Shown here: piece after piece, positions 8,276 to 15,227 of the stretch | How positions within the stretch are numbered: position 1 is the first letter of the stretch | How the letters are laid out: each line of letters starts with the position of its first letter | Source of the DNA: Bacillus sp. JCM 19058 | GTDB lineage: Bacteria; Bacillota; Bacilli; Bacillales_H; Bacillaceae_D | Length of the DNA: 15,227 nt | Direction of reading: 5' to 3' | NCBI GenBank assembly: GCA_001310555.1 | Contig: BAXO01000115.1 | Coordinates: forward strand, 1 to 15,227 | Position numbers and translations under genes: made by a program | The notes under the pieces: generated by a model | Told to the model about the DNA's origin: nothing | The model's database searches: none | What the model saw: only the letters and a program-made list of their open reading frames with translations

Positions 8276-9467
8276 ATGACTACTCATTCAACCCCGATTA
8301 ACGAAAATGAGCGCATTGAATCTCTCGATATGATGAGAGGCCTCGCCATTTTAGGGATATTGCTCGCCAACATGATGCATTTTCAATATGGACTGTTTTT
8401 AATTCCTGGCCTTCACGACTATTATCCGTTAGGGGTGCTCGATCATCTCGCTGAAATATTAATCATCGTCTTTGTGCAATCAAGCTTTTACACGCTTTTT
8501 TTCTTTTCTGTTCGGCTATGGAATGGCGTTTCTGAAGGAAAGGATTGAGCAACAGGAGCTCGGCTTTCATTTAGTCTATTGGCGCAGGATGCTTCTTCTC
8601 GTTGTTGTCGGCTATTTGCACGGTTTATTCATTTGGGATGGAGACATTCTCTTGCTGTATGCAGTGACTTCTTTTTTTACTATTTTTCTTTTTAAAGCTA
8701 AAGGAAAGAGGATTGCTCATCTGGGCATTTATCCTGTTGCTCTTTATGGCAATGTCTACCGTCATTCCCGAGGAAGACGAAACGGCAATGTTAACAAATG
8801 AGGCATTGGCTTCCTACTCCGCCGAAGAAAAGAACGTGCTTTCGTTTGGAAGCTATGCGGATGTTGTTTCTTTTCGCTTTTTTTTCTGACCCGCTTGATA
8901 TGGGTGGTATCGGCAATTTCTTTATTTTTATCTCTGGAATGATTTCAGTATTAGGTATGTTTTTATTAGGGGCATTTGTTGCACGCAAAAAATGGTTGGT
9001 CGAACCGAACGCGCATCGCCCTTTGCTTAAGAAGGTATGGTGGATCACACTTTTAGCTGGCTTTGGATGTAAGCTTCCTTATATTATGTTTAACGAGCAG
9101 TATGCATTAGAAATGCTGCATACAACTGTCGGTGCTCCCCTCGTCGCGATTTTTTACGCGACTAGCATCGTTTTATTAACAACGAACGAGCGTGGAAAAA
9201 AAACTGCTAAAACCGCTAACCTACGTTGGGCGACTAGCGCTCACGAACTATTTGCTTCAATCGATCGTCTTCACGACCTTATTTTATGGCTATGGTTTTG
9301 CCTTGTTTGGAAAACTCGGCTATTTTATCGGGATGCTTATCGCTATTGCCTTTTATCTAATCCAGCTCTTTGCCAGTCAATGGTGGCTCAAGCATTTTCG
9401 AATCGGTCCATTCGAATGGCTATGGCGCGCAGGTACCTATTTACAATGGTCGAAGCTGAGAAAGTAA
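8276..9467 (+). CDS. DUF418 family membrane protein (frameshifted as read)
   Basis: The family opening RIESLDMMRGLAILGILLAN is present, then FSFLFGYGMAFLKER, YWRRMLLLVVVGYLHGLF, and the C-terminal DUF418 core LTYVGRLALTNYLLQS, followed by SQWWLKHFRIGPFEWLWR. About eight to ten hydrophobic segments indicate an integral membrane protein related to YeiB/YxaH. Its role is not established; similar proteins are proposed transporters or acyltransferase-like membrane enzymes. AAGGAG at about 8262 gives ATG 8276. The frame slips four times: T run 8496-8502, near 8700-8712, T run 8878-8885, and A run 9196-9203. Removing one base at each rejoins it into about 395 residues ending at TAA 9465-9467. It is monocistronic, with its own promoter. 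Confidence 0.8.
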
Positions 9468-9495
9468 CCTTCTACTGCCGTAGATCAGTTCGGCG

Positions 9496-9534
9496 GAACC
9501 GCGGCCCGGAGAATCCAGTTTCGGGCCGCGGTTC
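9496..9534. other. perfect 13-bp GC-rich hairpin after the DUF418 gene
   Basis: GAACCGCGGCCCG (9496-9508) and CGGGCCGCGGTTC (9522-9534) pair perfectly around 13 bases. It is unusually GC-rich here and has no T run on either side, so it may block 3' exonucleases or be a repeat rather than a classic terminator. The conventional terminator follows at 9572-9609. Confidence 0.5.
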
Positions 9535-9571
9535 AATTAGAGAAGGTAGGGATCCCTCCTTCCATTACTGA

Positions 9572-9609
9572 AAAAAGCATTTCCCGCATATCGTTGGGAA
9601 ATGCTTTTT
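9572..9609. terminator. bidirectional terminator between DUF418 gene and nagB
   Basis: AAAAAGCATTTCCC and GGGAAATGCTTTTT form a perfect 14-bp stem with a 10-base loop. The A/T tails make it work in both directions. It separates the convergent DUF418 (+) and nagB (-) genes and ends just before the nagB stop at 9611. Confidence 0.85.
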
Positions 9610-9610
9610 C

Positions 9611-10359
9611 TTATGCAAACGTTCGGCCTGAATATTGACTTAACGCTGCTTCATCAGCAATTATAGTCACATTGGGATGACGCTTGAGTATCGAGGCCGG
9701 AAATGATTCGTCAACAGACCCGGACAGTAAACGATCCATCGCCTCCGCTTTTCCTTCACCTGAGGCAAGCAACAGAACTCCCTTCGCTTCCATAATCGTC
9801 GCAACCCCCATCGTAATCGCATGGGTTGGAACTTGATCGAGCGAATCAAAAAAATCGCGCATTGGCTTGTCGTGTCTCCTCATCCAATTGAACGACATGA
9901 GTCCTTGATGAAAAAGGAGTGCCTGGTTCATTAAAGCCAATATGCCCATTTCCACCGATCCCGAGAAGCTGAACATCGATTCCGCCTGCTTCGGCAATAA
10001 GCTTCTCGTATTGCCGGCACTCATGCGAAAGCGACTCCGCGTTCCCGTTAGGCAAATGGGTTTGTGCGATCGGCAGCTGCTTCAGCTTGTTGAACAAGAG
10101 CTGATTCATGTAATAGCGATAGCTGTTCGGATTCTCTCCAGTCAAGCCAACATATTCATCAAGATTATATGTGTGAACATGCTGAAAGCTCGTGTCACTA
10201 TTATTCGCTTTCTCGACGATTAGCTCATACGTTTTTTTCCGGTGTCCCGCCAGTAGCCAGACCAAGATTAAGCGGTTTTACTTCACTCATTTTACGATAA
10301 AGATAGCTAGCTGCCTCCTCGCTCATTTTGTCATAGTTTTTCACTTTTATCACATTCAT
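9611..10359 (-). CDS. nagB: glucosamine-6-phosphate deaminase NagB (frameshifted as read)
   Basis: Converts glucosamine-6-phosphate to fructose-6-phosphate and ammonia. Signatures: LGLATGGTPEKTYE (phosphate loop), YNLDEYVGL with the catalytic Asp, GIGGNGHIGFNEPGTPF with the catalytic His, and THAITMG. The start is ATG 10359, which overlaps the nagA stop (ATGA, 10356-10359), with GAGGAGAG just upstream inside nagA, so translation is probably coupled. Two one-base insertions break the frame: T run 10232-10238 (before KTYE) and A run 9848-9854 (after ARFF). Shortening each run from 7 to 6 gives about 248 residues, close to the 242 of B. subtilis NagB. The true N-terminus reads MNVIKVKNYDKMSEEAASYL. 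Confidence 0.93.
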
Positions 10360-11548
10360 TGATTTCTCTCCTCAAAAGCTATTTGTCCCTTGCATAATGT
10401 CAGCACAACGTGCCCGTTCTTATTTAATATAACCAAATCAGCGTCTTTTCCTGCGGCGATGGAGCCTTTTCGTTCGAAAATACCGAGCTTTTTCGCCGGA
10501 TTGACAGTAGCCATCCGAATCGCCTCTTCCAATGAGCAGCCAGTGAACCTTTGAATATTCTTCACTGCCTGATTCATCGAAAGAACACTGCCTGCCAGGC
10601 TACCATTTTCGAGCGTAGCCCTTCCATTATCAACTACCACCTTTTGTCCGCCTAGTTCATAATCTCCATCAGGCAATCCCTTTGCTCGCATCGAGTCGGT
10701 GATCAGAATGAGTCGTTCTGACCCTTTTGTCTTCCAGGCCAGCTTTACCATGGCCGGATCAATATGAATCCCGTCTGCAATCACTTCCACATCGAGTTCA
10801 TCACGTAACAGGGCGGTACCGGCAACGCCGGCTTCTCGGTGATGAATGCCTCGCATTCCGTTAAAAAGGTGAGTAATATGAGAAGCGCCCGCCGTAATTG
10901 CCTTCTCCATTTGCTCATAGACTGCATCGGAATGACCGATCGACGGAATAATCCCTTGAGAGGCGAGAAATTGCGTAAATTCAAGCCCGCCTTCTTCCTC
11001 TGGGGCGTAAGTCATCTGCTTGATCGTTTGTCCAGAGGCCTGAATCCATCTTTTCATTTTTTCGGTCGAAGGCGGTTCGATGTGTTCCAGCGGTTGAGCT
11101 CCTGCCCGCTTTCTTGAAATAAACGGTCCCTCTATATGTAGTCCGAGTACTTCGCTTGTCCGCCTCTGTTTTCTGCACCGATATATTGCTTTGTTTGCTG
11201 AATCGCGTTTGTAATCTCTTCCTCTTTTTGCGTAATCGTTGTTGCCAGAAAGCTCGTCGTTCCTTCCTTTGGCAGCTCTCTGGCCATCGTTTGCAGCGGA
11301 TGTCCTTCTTTATCCGCCTGATCCATAACATCCGCACCGGCTACACCATGAATATGAATATCGATAAAGCCAGGTACAAGCACTTCGTCAGCCTTAAGGC
11401 GTCGGACATCGAACCGCTCCTGATCCCATTCCTTTTTACCTTCTCCAACCTCGATAATTCGGTCATCTCTCATGATGACATACCCGCTGAATGCTTCCCC
11501 TTCTCCTGAAAGAATCGTCGCATCAGTAAGGACTTTTTCCTTGCTCAA
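10356..11548 (-). CDS. nagA: N-acetylglucosamine-6-phosphate deacetylase NagA (frameshifted as read)
   Basis: Metal-dependent amidohydrolase that removes acetate from GlcNAc-6-phosphate, the step before NagB. The sequence shows FIDIHIHG (His65, His67), LHIEGPF with the metal-binding Glu, SIGHSDA, THLFNGMRGIHHRE, VIADGIHIDP and LITDSM with the catalytic Asp. The end reads GKDADLVILNKNGHV. The start is probably TTG 11548, with AAAGGGG eight bases upstream; no ATG fits better. One base is lost near 11158-11164, between EN(R)G and SEVLGLHIEGPF; restoring it yields about 397 residues. It is first in the nagAB operon, read from the promoter at 11596-11624 under the operator at 11616-11631. Confidence 0.93.
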
Positions 11549-11595
11549 GTGCTCAACCCCTTTATAAAATCCTTAATTATCTAGTGTTTACGGGA

Positions 11596-11624
11596 ATTAT
11601 ATCATTCCCTCATCCGGTTGTCTA
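11596..11624 (-). promoter_or_regulatory. sigma-A promoter of nagAB
   Basis: On the minus strand, -35 TAGACA (11624-11619), exactly 17 bases, then a perfect -10 TATAAT (11601-11596). The -35 box lies inside the dre-like operator, so repressor binding would exclude RNA polymerase. Confidence 0.75.
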
Positions 11625-11631
11625 TACCAGT
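11616..11631. promoter_or_regulatory. NagR operator (dre-like site)
   Basis: On the minus strand the site reads ACTGGTATAGACAACC, close to the TGGTATAGACCA-type dre box bound by NagR/YvoA in B. subtilis. It sits in the nagA-nagR divergent region and covers the nagA -35 box. It is 50 bases before the nagR start, so it can also repress nagR. A TATACT at 11646-11651 is a possible nagR -10 box without a good -35. Confidence 0.65.
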
Positions 11632-11680
11632 TAACTTAGTTGTGATATACTAAATTCAAAAATATTTTAGAGGTGAGGCG

Positions 11681-12431
11681 ATGATCGATAAACACTCCTC
11701 AATACCTATTTATTATCAAATCGAAGAAATAATCAGAGCACAAATTGATAATATGACATTAAAGCCAGGCGATTTGCTGCCTTCAGAACGTGAGCTTGCA
11801 GAGAAGTATCAAATTAGCCGAATGACTGCTCGACACGCCTTGACAAACCTTGTCAACCAACAGTTACTTTACCGTGAAAAAGGAAAAGGCACATTTGTCG
11901 CCCATAAAAAAATAGCTCAACCTCTTTCCGGTTTAACTAGCTTTACAGAGGATATGGAAGGAAGAGGGATGAAAACTGGCAATCGAGTTGTTGATTTCCA
12001 AATAGAATTTGTCCCTAACTCGATTGCTACAGAGCTAGGGATAAATAACGAAAAAAAGAATTTATATCGTTAAAAGAGTCCGGCTTGCAGACGACAAACC
12101 GATTGCCTATGAAACCTCCTATATTCCTGTTGACCTGATTCCCGACTTAACTCTTTCGGTGTTCGAACAGTCCTTTTATCAATATGTTGAAGAAAATCTG
12201 GGTTTGGCGATCGATTATGGTACGCAAAGCATCGAATCCGCTTTAGCAACGGCAGAAGAGAAGCATTATCTTCAACTAGAAACACAAAGTCCGATCCTAT
12301 TCATCAGCCGCCAAACGTTCCTCAAAGACGGCCGTATACTGGAGCTGGCTCACACTTCATACTGCGCCGATCGCTATCAGATGACGACTACGTTGAAGCG
12401 TCATCCGAAAGGTGCTCCTAAATCGGAGTAA
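11681..12431 (+). CDS. nagR: GntR/HutC-family transcriptional repressor NagR (frameshifted as read)
   Basis: Repressor of amino-sugar use. The winged helix has PIYYQIEE, LPSERELAEKYQISRMTARH and GKGTFVA. The C-terminal UTRA effector domain starts at SGLTSFTEDMEGRG and continues with VRLADDKPIAYETSYIP, LFISRQTFL and YCADRYQ. It resembles B. subtilis NagR (YvoA), whose effectors are GlcNAc-6-P and GlcN-6-P. GAGGTGAGG precedes ATG 11681. One extra A in the run 12051-12057 breaks the frame; removing it gives KRIYIVKRVRLADD and a protein of about 249 residues ending at TAA 12429. It is divergent from nagA, unlike the single nagA-nagB-nagR operon of B. subtilis. Confidence 0.92.
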
Positions 12432-12463
12432 ACCGTTTCAAAAAAGCGGCAGCTCCAGTCAGT

Positions 12464-12487
12464 CAGGTGGAAGCCTTCTTCCACCTG
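12464..12487. terminator. hairpin between convergent nagR and AraC-type gene
   Basis: CAGGTGGAAG and CTTCCACCTG pair perfectly over 10 bp with a 4-base loop, with further pairing CAG/CTG beyond one mismatch. It lies between the nagR stop (12431) and the corrected AraC stop (12523). There is no immediate T run, so the efficiency is uncertain. Confidence 0.5.
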
Positions 12488-12522
12488 GCTGGAAGTTAAC
12501 GATTCGTCGATATCGCTCGGCA

Positions 12523-13364
12523 TCACTTTTGCATGCGAATATAATGGAGATTTCGATACTTTTTCGGAGTAATACCTTCCCTTTTCCGAAAAGTGGCAAC
12601 GAAATGGCTGACGCTTGAAAGCCGACTCGTTCAGATATTTCTGTCAAGCTCATTTGGGTTGCGCGACAAGAAGCTTTTTTTGCTTCTCGGATCCGTAGCT
12701 GAATTAAAAAAGCATAAGGACTAATGCCGAATGCATCACGAAAAAGGGTATTCAAATATTGCGGGCTTGTTTTTGCGTAGGCAGCCATTTCAGGAAGCCC
12801 GACGTCCTCACCGTATTTTTCCTCAAGCCATTCAACAACCGGACGGATTTTGTCAAATGATTGGGATAAGGAAGGCTGATTGTTCATCTGACCATATTTC
12901 CGCAGCAAAATTAAAAAATGGAATAGATCGCGAGACGACTCAAGCCTCGAAAATTCCGAGTCTTTTTCAATGCTGCGAATCATTTCCAATAACCCTTTCT
13001 GGAAGGAGAGCCTCGCCGTTTCGGTGAATAGAGCGGAAAAATGAATGCCTAAAGACGTCAAAATTGACTCAACGGCAGCTCCTCCAAAGGTGACATAGCC
13101 TGTGGACCACTCGGCACTCACAGCCTCGTATTCATGAGGGATATGCGGCAATAATAAGATGCCTTGCCCAGGCCGTAATACATAGTCTTGATTGCTGAAG
13201 CAAAAACGTCCCTCCCCTTCGATCGTATGGAGCCAATGAAAATAAGGATAGCCGTTCGGTCGTGATAAATAATACTCCGCTTGATTCGTGCCGATGCTCT
13301 CAATAAATAGTGGAAGAGATTGTTCGAGGGATGTAAAAGAGTACCTTTTTTGTCTTGTATTCAT
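12523..13364 (-). CDS. AraC-family transcriptional regulator with cupin sensor (frameshifted near C-terminus as read)
   Basis: The N-terminal part is a cupin-like AraC sensor (YPYFHWLHTIEGEGRFCF, LRPGQGILLLPHIPHEY). The C-terminal ~100 residues are the double helix-turn-helix: DVGLPEMAAYAKTSPQYL, FGISPYAFLIQLRIREAKK, then SLTEISERVGF. As read, the frame slips at about 12615-12616, where TT should be TTT. The corrected end QSVSHFVATFRKREGITP-KKYR is the classic AraC second helix-turn-helix and ends at TGA 12523-12525, giving about 281 residues. ATG 13364 is preferred (AAAGGA ten bases upstream); an in-frame extension to 13502 passes through the promoter and hairpin and lacks homology. Targets are unknown; similar proteins often control sugar uptake. 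Confidence 0.85.
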
Positions 13365-13391
13365 TTTATCGGAATCCTTTATATGAATTGC

Positions 13392-13410
13392 GCGAGGCAG
13401 TGGGCCTCGC
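13392..13410. promoter_or_regulatory. palindrome at the 5' end of the AraC-gene transcript
   Basis: GCGAGGC and GCCTCGC are perfect 7-base arms around 5 bases. The site immediately follows the predicted transcription start on the minus strand, so it is either an operator or a 5' RNA hairpin in the leader, 28 bases before the ATG. Confidence 0.4.
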
Positions 13411-13418
13411 TCCTGTTC

Positions 13419-13427
13419 ATCATACCA
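13419..13427 (-). promoter_or_regulatory. extended -10 promoter for the AraC-family gene
   Basis: On the minus strand TGGTATGAT is a TG-n-TATGAT extended -10 box, about 55 bases before the chosen ATG; no clear -35 is seen. Between here and 13726 there is also a perfect inverted repeat AGTGACTG (13506-13513) / CAGTCACT (13530-13537), but no gene that I can support. Confidence 0.4.
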
Positions 13428-13726
13428 TGAAAAGTGGATAAGAACAGTGAGTGTATTCTGAATGTCTCCACCTTTGCACTCGTTCTGGGCGAAGCTCATC
13501 AAGAAAGTGACTGGGCTACGCTATTAATTCAGTCACTCGTAGCAGTGAACGGCACAGCATCACTGCCTAGTTAGCGAAATAGGAGATACATGCATCTAGC
13601 CCTCGACAAGTAATTAAAAGTGATGGTTCCTAAACCTTCCTGTTTCTAATGTTACGACTGGCAGGCTTCACACTGTCCATGCTTCATCGAGCGATTCTAA
13701 TTGATTCGAGCAAAGCAATTGTAAAA

Positions 13727-13873
13727 TTAATCAGGGTCAGCCCCCCGTCGTTTTCCTTTTACCATACTTTTAATCCGTTCGATTTCGACTAGCTTTAGGC
13801 TTCTTGCTAGTCGCTTCTCAAAATAGGCGATTAATTTGCTAACTTTCATTTCATCTGTCATTTTTTTCCACAC
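13727..13873 (-). CDS. small basic protein, 48 residues, unknown function
   Basis: Read on the minus strand, GTG 13873 (GGGGG seven bases upstream) or ATG 13861 opens a frame ending at TAA 13727-13729. The product begins MWKKMTDEMKVSKLIAYF, is predicted to be helical, rich in Lys, Arg and Leu, and ends GKRRGADPD. It has no signal peptide or membrane segment. It lies 26 bases after the DNA glycosylase gene on the same strand and is probably co-transcribed with it. I do not recognise a family. Regular coding composition, a ribosome site and operon position support it; its short length is the main doubt. Confidence 0.5.
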   Translation of the reverse strand: MWKKMTDEMKVSKLIAYFEKRLARSLKLVEIERIKSMVKGKRRGADPD

Positions 13874-13899
13874 TTGATTTCCCCCGCTTTCTGTTCGCC

Positions 13900-14514
13900 T
13901 TATTCCCGCTTAGTTATCCGTACTGCTCTCCCCTTTGAAACAAACCGGTTTCCCTTAATCCAAAAGCGCCAAGGATAGGCTCTTGCTTCACCACTGCCAT
14001 CAATTCCTATGCGCGGTCCCTTTTCAATCGCTTCTGGCTTGTAGCCTTCCACTATCATGAGTGGCGGCTTGATGAGAGCATGACCATAATGACTTTGGGT
14101 AATCGCCATCGCCTTCGTTAGCTTTCCCGGGCCATTTGTTAGCTCTATTTCTTTTTTTTGTCATTGCCGCGTCGTTTGTACATTAACGATAGCCCTTCCT
14201 CCGGCTCAATCGCCCGAATCAAAACAGCATGAGGTTCATCTAGCTGGCCAGCGACAACGTTGACTAGACAATGCGTATGCATAACATAGGTATAAACATA
14301 TCCTGGCGGACCGAACATCACTTCTGTTCGGGCTGTTCGCCGGTTGCCGAAACTATGCGCTGCCCGATCATGTGGTCCAAGATACGCTTCTGTTTCCACA
14401 ATCCAACCAGCGGTCACCCCTTCCTCAGTTTCATGAATCAGTCGTTTGCCAAGTAGAGAAGATGCTAATTCCAATGCCGGTTTTTGAAAAAAACTCACTA
14501 GATATTTGTTCCAT
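13900..14514 (-). CDS. 3-methyladenine DNA glycosylase, AAG/MPG family (frameshifted as read)
   Basis: Base-excision repair enzyme that removes alkylated purines. The catalytic motif GWIVETEAYLGPHDRAAHS matches the VETEAYLGP of the human enzyme, with Glu as general base. Also seen are MFGPPGYVYTYVMHTHCLVN, VLIRAIEPEEG, LTNGPGKLTKAMAI and a C-terminal GPRIGIDGSGEARAYPWRF. The frame slips twice: A run 14487-14493 (7, should be 6) and T run 14152-14159 (in the Lys-rich linker before EIELTNGPG). The first fix moves the start to ATG 14514, giving MEQISSEFFQKPALELASSL, with GGAGG five bases upstream. The result is 204 residues, close to the 196 of B. subtilis YxlJ. Confidence 0.92.
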
Positions 14515-14586
14515 TGCTGCCTCCAAACACTCTATTTATATAATAAGTATATGATAAGACAGCAGCTATCCACAAAAAAATGATGC

Positions 14587-15019
14587 TTACAAATCTTTTT
14601 CCATTAATGTCGCTACTTCAATGAAGCCAAGCTTTGAATACAATGCTTTTGCATAGTTCCCAGCAAAGACGTTTAATTGCACCTTGCGAAACCCTTTTAA
14701 TTTCAACAACCTCAGTGCCTGTTCCATAAGAAGTCGGCCATAGCCACGCTCGCGAAATTGCGGCAAAACAAATAGCTCCTGAATGAGCCGCCCCTTTCGT
14801 TTACAAAAGGGAGTGGCGTCTCACCGACGACTATCCAGCCACCAATGACCCCATCAGACTCCAACACATAATATTCAAACTGATCGGTGCATAGAAATCA
14901 GGAGTTCCAAGAATCGTTTTGCCGTCCAAATACCCTGCTGTCGCTTCCTCCTTAACGGTTAAGGCATTACTTTTAATATATAAGATCTCCTCATTGCTTG
15001 CACGCCGTATCACAGACAT
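14587..15019 (-). CDS. GNAT-family N-acetyltransferase (frameshifted as read)
   Basis: Acetyl-CoA-dependent acetyltransferase fold. After correction it reads FEYYVLESDGVIGGWIVVGE (strands 2-3), then ELFVLPQFRERGYGRLLMEQ, which holds the acetyl-CoA loop R-x-x-G-Y-G. After that comes the C-terminal LNVFAGNYAKALYSKLGFIE with the N-x-x-A-x-x-x-Y motif, ending MEKDL at TAA 14587-14589. The substrate is unknown. Two single-base losses break the frame: A run 14877-14879 (before FEYY) and C run 14788-14794 (before RLIQELF). Restored length is about 144 residues. The ATG at 15019 leaves only two bases after AAAGGGG; GTG at 15013 is spaced better and is probably the true start. Confidence 0.85.
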
Positions 15020-15189
15020 CTCCCCTTTTAACAGCTCTTTCTGCCACTGTATTCAGAAGAAACGAAAAGGTTTATCACGAGGGGACAGCAGTAACACAAA
15101 AAATTAGGGCGGCGCGAACATATTAGCATGGACACTGCCCGTAATCTCCGAATGGTTCAACATACGATCATGATTGGACCATTTCTTGA

Positions 15190-15218
15190 TTGAACTTTCA
15201 ATAGAGCATATTTATAAT
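15190..15218 (+). promoter_or_regulatory. sigma-A promoter reading out of the window
   Basis: -35 TTGAAC (15190-15195), 17-base spacer, perfect -10 TATAAT (15213-15218). It implies a plus-strand gene starting just beyond the right edge. No gene is seen in 15020-15189. Confidence 0.55.
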
Positions 15219-15227
15219 ATGAGTGAT

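Noticed and set aside
8276..9467. Programmed ribosomal frameshifting at the A/T runs
   Set aside because: Slippery runs occur, but breaks also appear outside slippery sites and in nearly every gene; no stimulatory structure or stop-adjacent layout is consistent. Sequence error explains all cases.
13365..13502. 46-residue N-terminal extension of the AraC-family protein
   Set aside because: It crosses the extended -10 promoter and the 5' hairpin, and the family normally begins near the ATG at 13364, which has its own ribosome site.
15134..15196. Short plus-strand frame beginning ATGGACACTGCC
   Set aside because: Only 21 codons, no ribosome site and no known family.
1..15227. CRISPR array, tRNA or rRNA genes, prophage, toxin-antitoxin or defence genes
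   Set aside because: No regular spaced repeats, no cloverleaf, no rRNA core sequence and no such protein families were found on either strand.

Overview
The window looks like a chromosomal segment of a low-GC Gram-positive bacterium of the family Bacillaceae, possibly an alkaliphile or soil Bacillus relative. The basis is strong AAGGAGG/GGGG ribosome binding sites, sigma-A type promoters, GTG and TTG starts, a NagR/nagAB module, and proteins that closely resemble B. subtilis YhcX, NfrA, MtnE, NagR, NagA, NagB and YxlJ. No phage, CRISPR, toxin-antitoxin, defence or secondary-metabolite locus is visible. Nothing here amounts to a clearly new system.

Layout, left to right. A GntR-type repressor with a LacI-like sensor (+, 63-1196) follows a palindromic operator candidate and ends in a hairpin. 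A GC-rich interspersed repeat comes next (1316-1410). On the minus strand lie a YhcX-like GNAT-nitrilase protein (1512-3051) and an orphan CheX-like phosphatase (3140-3669). An 800-base AT-rich gene-free stretch follows. A four-gene minus-strand operon comes next: NfrA-like flavin reductase (7160-7893), MtnE-like aminotransferase (5908-7078), FAH-family hydrolase (5249-5872) and glycerophosphodiesterase (4469-5212), with a promoter at one end and a terminator at the other. A DUF418 membrane protein (+, 8276-9467) meets the nag genes at a bidirectional terminator.

The nag region is the best-understood part. nagA and nagB (minus, ATGA overlap) are divergent from nagR (+), and a dre-like operator sits on the -35 box of the nagA promoter. 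NagA deacetylates GlcNAc-6-P, NagB converts GlcN-6-P to fructose-6-P, and NagR represses until amino-sugar phosphate is present. To the right, all on the minus strand, are an AraC-type regulator (12523-13364), a 48-residue basic small protein (13727-13873), an alkyladenine DNA glycosylase (13900-14514) and a GNAT acetyltransferase (14587-15019). An outward-facing promoter lies at the right edge.

Caution: 12 of the 15 protein genes are interrupted by single-base frameshifts, more than 20 in 15 kb. Most sit in homopolymer runs, and conserved protein sequence continues intact in the next frame. I read these as base-calling or assembly errors rather than gene decay, so I give whole-gene spans typed as CDS and list the breakpoints. 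If the sequence is exact, almost every gene here is a pseudogene.
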